64,000 bases of DNA from Spongilla lacustris (lineage: Eukaryota; Porifera; Demospongiae; Spongillida; Spongillidae), in the NCBI GenBank assembly GCA_949361645.1, contig OX442428.1, positions 8,091,049-8,155,048 on the forward strand. The letters run 5' to 3'. The notes beneath the pieces were generated by a model. That model did not search any database and had not been told where the DNA came from. It worked only from the letters and a program-made list of their open reading frames with translations. Below, in pieces: positions 54,170 to 64,000 of the stretch; within the stretch, counting starts at the first letter, position 1, and every line of letters begins with the position of its first letter. The translations under genes were made by a program, and so were the position numbers.

Positions 54170-57100
54170 TGGAGGTGTAAACAGATCGTCACACTATCAA
54201 CTGCACTTACTTCCTTAATGCAAATATCATAATCTTCTTCTGACCATCCACAGAGATCACCTTGGAATAACAGTTAGGCTGGGGAAGAGGGGTAACAGTT
54301 GTAAGACTATATATGGCCTACACATTGCGCATTCTTCGATCAATCATTACAAGACATTCCCTGCTTTTCACTCACTCTGGTCTGTGAGGCCATCTCAACA
54401 GGGGGCTAGACCTAACCTCCCTACACTCTGTGAGGCCATCTCAACAGGGGGCTAGACCTAACCTTCCTACACTCTGTGAGGCCATCTCAACAGGGGGCTA
54501 GACCTAACCTTCCTACACTCTGTGAGGCCATCTCAACAGGGGGCTAGACCTAACCTTCCTGCACTCTGTGAGGCCATCTCAACAGGGGGCTAGACCTAAC
54601 CTTCCTACACTCTGTGAGGCCATCTCAACAGGGGGCTAGACCTAACCTTCCTACACTCTGTGAGGCCATCTCAACAGGAGGCTAGACCTAACCTTCCTGC
54701 ACTCTGTGAGGCCATCTCAACAGGGGGCTAGACCTAACCTTCCTACACTCTGTGAGGCCATCTCAACAGGGGGCTAGACCTAACCTTCCTGCACTCTGTG
54801 AGACCATCTCAACAGGGGGCTAGACCTAACCTTCCTACACTCTGTGAGGCCATCTCAACAGGGGGCTAGACCTAACCTTCCCACATTCAATGGTCAATGA
54901 GGTACCACTGATGCTGATGTAATGCTAATATACCTCCACACAACTGCACTTCACAGATTGCTTTAAAAAACAACTCCGTGTTATGTAATTCTTGGTCACA
55001 CTACTTTCTGCCAACATGCTCAAGTAAATATTGTTTCCAAGAGGCAATCACACCTGCCCCAATGGCATGACTACATGTAACCTAATGAACACACACACCA
55101 CCAATTTGCAAAAGTTAAAAACACATGCAGCCAATTCAATGCTCTTGTTTTCATTGCTAATGACAACAAGAGCACAACATCCCATATTCCAAGGCACCAT
55201 GGTAACTAGGCGGTACCATGGTAACTAGGCGGTACCATGGTAACTAGGTGGTGCACTGTTACCACAACCAACAACAAAACACTACCATTAGTCACACCAT
55301 CCACTTAAACTTACCTCACATGAATGGTTAATAAACCTGGCTTCATTTCCAGACATGGTCGCATCCACTACATCGTAAGAATCAATGCGAAACATGTAGC
55401 ATCCAATACCCTGGAGATAAGGAACCATGGAAACTGACCACACCCATAGGCACTATCCTTCCTCCCCTCTTCCACCTTACTTCCTCTTCCCTTCCCTCTC
55501 TCTCTCTAAGTTGCTTACTCCTCCCTCCCCTCTCCCTTCCTACTCCTCCACATCCCTCCTCCCCCTTCCTTACCCTGCTTTCGTAATACTTCTCCCTTTT
55601 GTCAGTGAGAATGGACCGGATGACCGTTCCAGCGTACTCGATCACCATCTCCCCAGGCTCAATGTCCTTCAAACAGTACAACCCCAGACCATGGATGGAC
55701 GACTTGAACACGCCCACATGTTCCTTGTACATCTTCTGCAGGCTCCTATACCTCATAGCCATGGGAAGGTCTGACACCGCCTGATTCCTCAGACTGCAAG
55801 GAAGAGTACCAGTCCCCAGGCCAATGAGGGGGAGGGGGCAGAAAGGGCCCTTACTTGATGGGTCCAGACATCTCCGCATTGGCGATGGCCTGGTCCATAG
55901 CTACAAGGTCTACCTCAGGCTTCTCAGGTCGAAGGTCAGACATCAGAAAACTGAACATGTCAGGTGTGGAGCGAACACTGCAATAGGGAAACAATATACC
56001 TCATGAATCCACTTAACACACATGCACACACTTCACACAAACAAATCACAAAATCACATAACACACACATCACATATACACATGCACATCACATACCCAC
56101 TGAAAGATTCTGTGCGAGCACAACCCGAAGGGTTAAATGCAATTTTCTTCAAAACGTAGGAGAGAAGAAAGAGATATCAACTAGTCAAGTTCCCTCCCTC
56201 CCACCACTCACAGCTTTCCTCCCTCCCTCCACAGTTCCCTCCCTCCCTCCACTCACAGCTTTCCTCCCTCCCTCCACACAGTTCCCTCCCTCCCACCACT
56301 CACAGCTTTCCTCCCTCCACACAGTTCCCTCCCTCCCACCACTCACACTTTCCTCCCTCCCTCCACACAGTTCCCTCCCTCCCTCCCACCACTCACAGCT
56401 TTCCTCCCTCCCTCCACACAGTTCCCTCCCTCCCTCCCTCCCTCCCTCCCTCCCTCCCTCCCTCCCTCCCTCCCTCCCTCCCTCCACTCACAGCTTTCTT
56501 CCAGCTAGTGATTACACTTGGTTTGTGGAACTTGAAGCAATAGTTGCAGCACCTCTCGGCCGAAGGCAGCTGTTCCAACAGCCTCACCACCACCGGCTCT
56601 CTCAGACCAAACTGCTGGAAGGGATCGGTCTCTGTACAGGGAGACCACGCCCATCACATCCAGCCACACCCACACCCCTCCACCTACTATCCAGAGGCAC
56701 AAAGGGGAGAGCGAGCTTTGCCCTCGTCTGCTGCAGCTCACACACAACAGACTCCCAGACCCCTGCAAGACATATCCATGGTAACGGACTGCACTAGAAA
56801 CCACACCCACTGACTTATGAGGTCGTCTCCCTGCCAGACCTTCTCATCGTCCTCACATCTCAGGTTATAGCTCAGGTGATGCCTGTTGGTGGGCTGTCCC
56901 TTGCGGTAACACTTCACAAACATAGAATGCTCCTCAGCCTCCACATTCAGCTGTGGAGGGGGAGGGGGCGTGGCCTGGCGTGGGACTGTGGGTACAAGGG
57001 TGGAAGCTGTTGATGGAGTGGGCGTGGCCAGTGAACGGCGTTTTGGAATACGAAAATCTTTGAGACCGTCTGGGTTAGGAAATTGAGGCTGAGGAGGGTT

Positions 57101-60100
57101 AGACTGGGGAGTAGGGTTAGACTGGGGAGTAGGGTTAGACTGGGGAGGAGGGTTAGACTGAGGAGGAGGGTTAGACTGGGGAAGAGTGTTAGACTGGGGA
57201 GGTGGGTTCGACTGGGGAGGAGGGTTAGACTGGGGAAGTGGCTTGTGGACCTTATACATCATCAGTTTTTCTCCAGTTGCCGTGACAACAGGTACCACCA
57301 CCACAGAACTGGACACTGCACCATTAGTGAGGCTGGGAGCCATGCCTCGTGAGGGGTGTGGCACCAAGCCTGCCAGGTCATGTGCCAATGGCACACTGAT
57401 TGGCCAGGCCAACCAGTCTGATGAAATGTTTGAAGTGGGTGTCACTGGGGATGGATGGCTGCTTGAAGAAAGACTAATGGTTGATGGCCGGTTGCTTATA
57501 GTAACGGTTGATGGAAGGTTGCTTATAGCAACGGTTGATGGCAGGTTGCTTATAGCAACAGTTGATGGCAGGTTGCTTATAGCAACAGTTGATGGCAGGT
57601 TGCTTATAGCAACGGTTGATGGCAGGTTGCTTATAGCAACAGTTGATGGCAGGTTGCTTATAGCAACAGATGATGGCAGGTTGCTTATAGCAACAGATGA
57701 TGGCAGGTTGCTTATAGCAACAGATGATGGCAGGTTGCTTGTAGCAATGGTTGATGGCAGGTTGCTTCTAGTAATGCTTGATGCATGGCTTGTAGCTGTG
57801 CCAACTGTCTGCTGCACCGTAGAAGGCCGACTGCTTTGCGGCAGGCTTGCAAGAAAGCCACTTGCCAGTGAGTAAATGTTTAAAGGGAGGCTGGGAGGAG
57901 CCACAGGAGATCCAACACCTGAGGGAAGAGCAGGTGGCATGTCAGCTGCTGGGACCACTGGGAGGGAAGGAGGAGCCACCACAGGGGGAGGAGCCACCAC
58001 AGGGGGAGTAGCCATTGCCACAGGGGTGGTTATAGTAGGCTTTGCTGACAGACTCTTTGATGCCTCAGAATGCCTACCAGTCCTTTCCCCTTCAGTCTCC
58101 CGGCTCACATGACGCCTAGGTCTTGGCAGGTCCTCCTTAACCGTGACATCGCTTGAATTAAAGATGCTCCAGGGGCCCAGACCTGCCTCCTCCTCCCCCT
58201 CCCCCAAGGTGACTGTCACACACTCAATGTCAGCAGCGTCCTCGGGAGGTGTGGCCTCTTCCAGAAGCTGTTGGTCTGGCTGAAGGTCCCCATCGTCCGC
58301 TGGGGCAGTGATGGTTAGGGTGTAGGTGGCCGGGTGGGAGGGGTCTAATGTGCTCCAGAATAGACAACTAGCCCTGGATAAGGGATGGGGAGGAGGTATA
58401 GTAGGGGTGGGGAGGAGGCACAGTAGGGATGGGAGGAGACTTAGTAGTAGTGGGAGGGGCATGGACATGACTTTGAAAAATGAGTTTAAACATGGATGGA
58501 GGGTTCTAGAGTACACATGAGGACATACTTGTATTGATTAGGTAAGATCAAGTTGGGCGTGTCAGATTGCTCCACCAGAGTCCCAAGGCACTTGACCACA
58601 CACGAACCTTTACATACAAGAATACAAATAACCACACAGATGGAAATCTATTGTCGCAAGTTTGATGTAGGTATTCACCTCGAAGGAAAACATGTCTAAC
58701 AAAGTTAATGCAATTAACCCTTCCACATGTAACACCACAGCTATTAATAACCCACCTATTAATAACCCACCACACCTATTCATAACACACTATATCTATT
58801 AATAACCCATTATTAATAATCCACCACACCTATTCATAACACTATATCTATTAATAACCCACTTATTAATAATCCATCACACCTATTAATCACCCACCAC
58901 ACCTATTTATAATGCTTAATAATCCGCCATACCTAATCTCACAGAAGCTCCATCCACGTCTATCGTACGGTTAGTTTTTCTGCCAGGCTTGTCGACATTC
59001 ACCTCTGCTAGCAACCATCTTGATGTAAGAAAGTCATCTTCTGAATACAGCTCCTAAGAAAAAACCCGCAACCCTAGTGACCACACCCCCATGTAGGCTT
59101 CAGGCCACACCCACTACCTTATCATCAGCCATGGCGGCATGTTCCTTGCAGAACAGCTCCTTAGTCTTCAAGAACACACAGCCACTCTCCTTGGCACACT
59201 GAAAGTGGAAGTTGGCAGTGCACCAGCTGGTACAGCAGCCAACAGTGGCTCCTAGCTCATGGCATATGTCGCAACGCTGGGAGCGGGGAGGAGGAAGGGA
59301 GGAAGTGGGAGGGGGGAGTGAGGGAAGGGAAGAGTGGGAGGGGGAGTGGGGGAAGGGAGGGAGTGGGAGGGAGGAGTGAGGGAAGGGAAGAGTGGGAGGG
59401 AAGGAAGGAGGAAGGGAGGGAGTGGGAGGGAGTGGGAGGGAGGAGGGGGTGGCAAGAGGGAGGAAGGGATGGAGTGGGAGGAGAAAAAGGAGTGATGGGA
59501 TAAAACAGGTCACATGACAACAGCATACCAGCCTGAGGCCTCTGCTGACAGCAGTGTGGAGACACCTCAGCACTCCAGAGTACTCCTCGTACACCTCAGC
59601 AGACCATATGGCACAGTTGGCATGCACCCACTCGTCCAGGCCGTAGGAGATAAGCCGGCCAGCAGCCTAGAGGGAGGGGAGATTATCAGGCCACACCCCT
59701 CACCCCCCTTATCAGGACACACCCCTCATCAGAACACACCCTTCATCAGGCCACACTCTAACACATTTCATCAGGCCACACCCCTATAACACACCTCATC
59801 AGGCCACACCCCTCTAACACACCTCATCAGGCCACACCCCTCTGACATCATCAGGCCACACCCCTCCAACCCACACTCATCAGGCCACACCCCTCTAATA
59901 CCATCAGGCCACACCCCTCTAACACCATCAGGCCACACCCCTCTAACACACCTCATCAGGCCACACCCCTCTGACATCATCAGGCCACACCCCTCTAACA
60001 CACCTCATCATCGTAGTCTCCTTTACGTGTGCACAGGAGGCACTGTCTGGTATCCATGACAACATCAGGAGAGGCAGGTGGAGGCTCGTCCTTGACAGGA

Positions 60101-63100
60101 GGAGGTGGTGTGGTGACAGATACCTTCATATAGCTGTGCTCATTAACCAGAGAGGAAGGCCTGCACACATGTAGTGGAGATGTGGGTGAGTTATTCATTG
60201 CAAGCATGTGCACATGTGTGTGCATGGTGTGTGTTGTATGTGTTTCTGTGCATGTGCTTGTGTGTGTGTGTGTGTGCATGGACATTGGTGTGTATGTGTG
60301 TGTGGTGTATGTGTGTGTGGTGTATGTATGTGTGGTGTATGTGTGTGTGGAGTATGTATGTGTGGTGTATGTGTGTGTGGAGTATGTGTGTATGTGTGCA
60401 TGTGTGGTGTGTGCATGTGTGTGTGCATATGTGGTGTGTGTGTGCATATGTGGTGTGTGTGTGTGCATGTGGTGTGTGTGTGCATATGTGATGTGTGGTG
60501 TGTGCATATGTGATGTGTGGTGTGTGCACATGTGTGATGTGTGGTGTGTGCATGTATGTAGTGGGTGCATATGCGTGATGTGTGGTGTGTGCATGTATGT
60601 AGTGGGTGCATATGTGTGATGTGTGGTGTGTGCATGTATGTAGTGGGTGCATATGTGTGATGTGTGGTGTGTGCATGTATGTAGTGGGTGCATATGTGTG
60701 ATGTGTGGTGTGTGCATGTATGTAGTGGGTGCATGTGTGTGGTGTGTGCATGTATGTAGTGGGTGCATGTGTGATATGTGTGCCCACCATTGCAGAGGAG
60801 CAGCAGTGATAGCTAGTGGTTGAGGGGGTGTGGTCTCGGGGGGCCGAAACATATCAACAGTCAACCATGGGAAACTATCCAGCAGTACCTGAGGGGTTCA
60901 AGGGGAAGTGAGGGAGGGAGGGAGGGATAGAGGGATAGAGAGGAACAAGGAGAGAAGAGGGAGGGGAGGAGAGAGGGAGGGGAGGGAGAGGAGGGAGGAG
61001 GGAGGGGAGGGAGAGAGGGAGGGGAGGGAGAGGAGGGAGGAGGGAGAGGAGGAGAGAGGGGAAAGGAGGAGAGGGAGGGGAGGGGGAGAGGGAGAGGGAG
61101 GGGAGGGAGAGAGAGAGAGAGAGGGAGGGGAGAGGGAGGGGAGGGAGAGAGAGAGGGAGGGGAGGGGGAGTAAAATGAAATAGTATCAATGTTTCACAGC
61201 TCACTTGAAAGAAGGTCTGGAAGTTTTCTACGGCTGCACCATCAGAATAGGCTGTCTTCAAAGACGCCAGCACCATTTCAGCAACTTTGCTCTGATGTCC
61301 AAACGTCCAGGAAAGAGAGTAAGGGTGTGGGGATGAGGGTGTGGGGATGAGGGTGTGGGGTGAGGGTGTAGGGGTGAGGTGTGGGGGTGAGGGTGTGGGG
61401 GTGAGGGTAAGGGTGTGAGGGTGTGGGATGAGGGTGTGGGGTGAGGTGTAGGGATGAGGGTGTAGGGATGAGGGTGTAGGGGTGAGGGTGTGGGGTGAGG
61501 GTGTAGGGGTGAGGGTGTGGGGTGAGAGTATAGAACAAGGGTGTGAGGGTTGCAAGGCATAAAAAAGGGATAGAGACGGATGACAGGGGGAGGGGCATGG
61601 TAGGATAAGTGACAGGGGGAGGGGCATGGCAGGATGTAGGCAACAGACAATGGCCTATAACTAGGATACCAATGACCCACTTACCAGACTTAGGGAGTGC
61701 TGATCTAACATCCCATCCGCCAGAGGCGGAGCCTTCACTGCCTCCAAAGCCTACAGATGGAAGCTCACAAGCACTCTTTATGGGAGGGGCAAGTCACCTT
61801 GGAAATGACATCACTTTTGCACTGGTTGATGGCACTCTTCCAAGCTGCCTCATCTGGTGACTGGTCACAGCAAAGGTGGCAATAGAACACCACAGTATCG
61901 GGGAGGTCTGAAAGTATCTCGTACTCATCATCTGAGAGCAAAGGGAGAGGAGAGGGGAGATGGAGGAGAGGGGGAGATGGAGGAGAGGGGAGATGGAGGA
62001 GAGGGGAGATGGAGGAGAGGGGAGATGGAGGAGAGGGGGAGATGGAGGAGAGGGGAGATGGAGGAGAGGGGAGATGGAGGAGAGGGGGAGATGGAGGAGA
62101 GGGGAGATGGAGGAGAGGGGAGATGGAGGAGAGGGGAGATGGAGGAGATAGGAGATGGAGGAGAGGGGAGATGGAGGAGATAGGAGATGGAGGAGAGGGG
62201 GAGATGGAGGAGAGGGGGAGATGGAGGAGAGGGGGAGATGGAGGAGAGGGGAGATGGAGGAGAGGGGGAGATGGAGGAGAGGGGGAGATGGAGGAGAGGG
62301 GGAGATGGAGGAGAGGGGGAGATGGAGGAGATGGAGGAGAGGGGAGATGGAGGAGAGGGGAGATGGAGGAGAGGGGGAGATGGAGGAGAGGGGAGATGGA
62401 GGAGAGGGGAGATGGAGGAGAGGGGGAGATGGAGGAGAGGGGAGATGGAGGAGAGGGGGAGATGGAGGAGAGGGGAGATGGAGGAGAGGGGGAGATGGAG
62501 GAGAGGGGGAGATGGAGGAGAGGGGAGATGGAGGAGAGGGGGAGATGGAGGAGAGGGGAGATGGAGGAGAGGGGAGATGGAGGAGAGGGGGAGATGGAGG
62601 AGAGGGGAGATGGAGGAGAGGGGGAGATGGAGGAGAGGGGAGATGGAGGAGAGGGGGAGATGGAGGAGAGGGGAGATGGAGGAGAGGGGGAGATGGAGGA
62701 GAGGGGAGATGGAGGAGAGGGGAGATGGAGGAGAGGGGGAGATGGAGGAGAGGGGAGATGGAGGAGAGGGGAGATGGAGGAGAGGGGAGATGGAGGAGAT
62801 AGGAGATGGAGGAGAGGGGAGATGGAGGAGATAGGAGATGGAGGAGAGGGGGAGATGGAGGAGAGGGGGAGATGGAGGAGAGGGGGAGATGGAGGAGAGG
62901 GGAGATGGAGGAGAGGGGGAGATGGAGGAGAGGGGGAGATGGAGGAGAGGGGGAGATGGAGGAGAGGGGGAGATGGAGGAGATGGAGGAGAGGGGAGATG
63001 GAGGAGAGGGGAGATGGAGGAGAGGGGAGATGGAGGAGAGGGGAGATGGAGGAGAGGGGAGATGGAGGAGATGGAGGAGAGGGGAGATGGAGGAGAGGGG

Positions 63101-64000
63101 GAGATGGAGGAGAAGGGGAGATGAGTGTGTCACTATAAAGAGGTTGCCCCATACATCCCAGGGGCAAACCAGTACAAACCACAGGGGGAAACCCCAGGGG
63201 GAAACCCCCATTACCTGTCATATTTTCACACCTAGCATGTACCCAGTGGTCACATTTACCACACTGGACCATCTGAGGTGAGGAGAAGCCGCCATTGATC
63301 ACATTACACACGCAAAAAGGACTATTTTTAAACTTCTAATTTTTTTTTCTGGAAGTCTATGAATGGTTCTCTACCTTATGTAATGAGAATTGGAGTTATG
63401 ATAAGGCAATACAGCTTTCTTATGTCCCTTGCCTCAAATGTTCACTAACCACGCCCATGTTATCAATGACCACAACCACACCCATTACAACATAGTTAGT
63501 AAAATTTGATGTAGAAGCTCGTTAGTTTGGGACAAATTGAACTATGAAATAAAAGTACTTTTGATACTAGAGGTCTGAACAACCACAAGCTCCACTGTAC
63601 CAAGTCACCTTAATTGGCAACCATTTTGAAAGACTGTCCACCCTGTACCGTGTGTGTGCATGGGGGGTGTGTGTGTGCAGTGTGTGTGTGCAAGTGGGGT
63701 GTGTGTGTGCATGGGGTGTGGATGGGGTGTCTGTATGTCAGAATATAACTTGACCCAGTCAAAGTTAAACATTTGACTGTAATGAGTAGTCAATATCATG
63801 TGATTGTGAAGCTCCATCCCCCACCTTCCATTACAGCCATGACTACCTTCTTCATCACCTGATCCCTCCACTTACATCACATGATCACTCCACTTACATC
63901 ACATGATCACTCCACTTACATCACATGATCACTCCACACTTACATCACCTGATCACTCCACATTTACATCACCTGATCCTCCACACTTACATCACCTGAT
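53989..64000 (-). CDS. KMT2: KMT2A/B-type (trithorax/MLL) H3K4 methyltransferase, 5' end outside the window
   Basis: Minus-strand gene cut by the right edge. In order: PHD finger split over 63272-63215 ([18 protein letters not shown]) and 61932-61798 ([20 protein letters not shown]); bromodomain-end exons ([20 protein letters not shown], 61291-61205; [14 protein letters not shown], 60888-60788); extended PHD at 60160-60004, 59666-59529 and 59276-59118 ([48 protein letters not shown]); FYRN around 58610-58373 and on ([18 protein letters not shown]); one large low-complexity exon 58373-56815; FYRC ([31 protein letters not shown]); a WDR5-interacting Win-like [11 protein letters not shown] (56147-56097); SET exons 55793-55574, 55410-55315, 54278-54211, 54093-53989 with [31 protein letters not shown] and post-[14 protein letters not shown] plus bromodomain plus SET defines the KMT2A/B branch rather than KMT2C/D. 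CXXC and earlier PHDs lie beyond 64000. Confidence 0.93.
54100..54168. repeat. (TG)n microsatellite in the last KMT2 intron
   Basis: About 33 uninterrupted TG dinucleotides between the last two SET exons. Confidence 0.97.
54368..54885. repeat. 44-bp tandem array in the SET-domain intron
   Basis: About twelve nearly identical copies of a unit containing CTCTGTGAGGCCATCTCAAC and AGGGGGCTAGACCTAACCTT, inside intron 54279-55314. Single-base variants (C/T in CCTNCA, G/A) distinguish copies. Confidence 0.97.
56185..56495. repeat. CCCTCCCTCC / CACTCACAGCTTTC repeat in a KMT2 intron
   Basis: Alternating CTCCCTCC blocks and AC(C)ACTCACAGCTTTCCTCC or ACACAGTTCC phrases, about eight copies, in the intron after the FYRC exon. 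Confidence 0.9.
57085..57245 (-). repeat. Coding 18-bp minisatellite (QSNPPP-type peptide) in KMT2
   Basis: About nine six-codon units encoding [12 protein letters not shown] or QSNPTP in the exon between FYRN and FYRC. Frame is kept because the unit is 18 bp. Confidence 0.93.
57480..57780 (-). repeat. Coding 27-bp minisatellite ([13 protein letters not shown] peptide) in KMT2
   Basis: About eleven nine-codon units encoding SNLPSTVAI or SNLPSSVAI, in the same large exon; copies at the edges are more diverged. Confidence 0.95.
59285..60002. repeat. Two intronic repeats between extended-PHD exons
   Basis: 59285-59490: purine-rich GGGAGTGAGGGAAGGGAAGAG repeats (shorter than 20 per unit, variable). 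59690-60002: about fourteen copies of CATCAGGCCACACCCCTCTA plus a variable 3-10-bp tail, reaching the exon donor at 60003. Confidence 0.9.
60195..60780. repeat. TG/CATG-rich tandem repeats in a KMT2 intron
   Basis: GTGTATGTGTGTGTGG-type units give way to about eight 30-36-bp units containing GTGCATGTATGTAGTGGGTG. They fill intron 60161-60787. Confidence 0.93.
60905..61545. repeat. GGAGGGAGAG and GATGAGGGTGTGGGG repeats around a KMT2 exon
   Basis: 60905-61170: irregular GA-rich purine tract. 61318-61545: about fourteen copies of a GTGAGGGTGTGGGG-type unit. They flank the exon 61291-61205. Confidence 0.9.
61933..63125. repeat. 1.2 kb polypurine minisatellite (GGAGATGGAGGAGAGG)
   Basis: About seventy copies of a 16-17-bp purine-only (plus T) unit, alternating GGGG and GGGGG forms. 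It fills most of the intron that splits one PHD finger. A block containing GGAGATAGGAGATGG occurs at about 62141-62340 and again about 650 bp later (62791-62990), showing higher-order duplication. Long reading frames on both strands here are not genes. Confidence 0.97.
63273..64000. other. KMT2 intron/upstream sequence with repeats
   Basis: Holds GTGTGTGCA(T/G)GGGGTGTG repeats (63640-63735) and a 22-24-bp unit CACTTACATCACATGATCAC (63865-64000, reaching the edge). Short minus-strand splice-bounded segments near 63850 and 63625 are possible exons but match no KMT2 domain I know. Confidence 0.5.

Noticed and set aside
57186..57875. Plus-strand frame with LLIATVDGR repeats
   Set aside because: Shadow of the KMT2 coding minisatellite on the opposite strand, where domain-bearing flanks show the real frame.
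59995..60864. Minus-strand His/Thr-rich frame of 289 codons
   Set aside because: It joins two genuine KMT2 exons through a TG-rich intron repeat; only the ends are coding.
61794..63311. Very long Ser/Pro/Leu or Glu/Arg/Gly-rich frames
   Set aside because: Products of the polypurine minisatellite in a KMT2 intron; only the PHD exons at either end are coding.

Overview
The window is nuclear DNA from an animal. Intron-rich genes with GT-AG (and a few GC-AG) introns encode metazoan-type dysbindin, a DYRK1 kinase, a KMT2/trithorax SET protein with PHD, bromodomain remnant, FYRN and FYRC, a KAT7-type MYST acetyltransferase, PDE9A and TMEM41A. Genes are tightly packed (often 40-320 bp between start codons of neighbours), introns are mostly short, and tandem repeats fill many introns. 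This suggests a compact invertebrate genome; a sponge or another early-branching animal is my best guess, but I cannot fix the species from sequence alone.

Layout. 1-2.66 kb: microsatellites and one doubtful exon. 2.66-9.26 kb (+) and 15.52-9.53 kb (-): two different ubiquitin-specific proteases facing each other tail to tail; the second carries a 1.3 kb array of a 36-bp repeat in an intron. 15.5-21 kb: gene-poor, with several non-autonomous transposon-like elements (terminal inverted repeats, one with TTAA duplications, one long foldback) and G/C homopolymers. 21.1-22.2 kb (-): LRRC58-like. 23.4-25.5 kb (+): PEX19, followed after 78 bp by a CCDC191-like coiled-coil gene (25.6-31.6 kb, +). 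32.4-31.7 kb (-): PRA1/RABAC1. 32.6-35.8 kb (+): PDE9A. 36.8-35.9 kb (-): RBM7-like. 36.9-37.8 kb (+): dysbindin, intronless. 39.3-37.9 kb (-): fibrillarin. 40.3-43.3 kb (+): DYRK1. 44.4-43.5 kb (-): PSMD9. 45.4-44.7 kb (-): ubiquitin-RPL40 fusion. 45.7-50.6 kb (+): KAT7-like. 52.7-51.6 kb (-): ITPA. 52.7-53.8 kb (+): TMEM41A. 64.0-54.0 kb (-): 3' two-thirds of a KMT2A/B-type gene that continues past the right edge.

The genes do not form one pathway; they are housekeeping and regulatory genes. What ties them together is architecture: strands alternate so that most neighbours are either head-to-head, sharing a short upstream region (RABAC1/PDE9A, RBM7/DTNBP1, FBL/DYRK1, UBA52/KAT7, ITPA/TMEM41A), or tail-to-tail with 75-270 bp between stop codons. 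I found no clearly new molecular system. The most unusual points are the 38-bp gap between the ITPA and TMEM41A start codons, a KAT7 with two C2HC fingers, a DYRK1 whose activation-loop YxY is FHY, USP catalytic-box repeat expansion, stop-free 3n candidate GC-AG introns in PDE9A, and a dense set of minisatellites, several with a 27-bp (nine-codon) period inside coding exons. Exon borders were traced by eye and may be off by a base.
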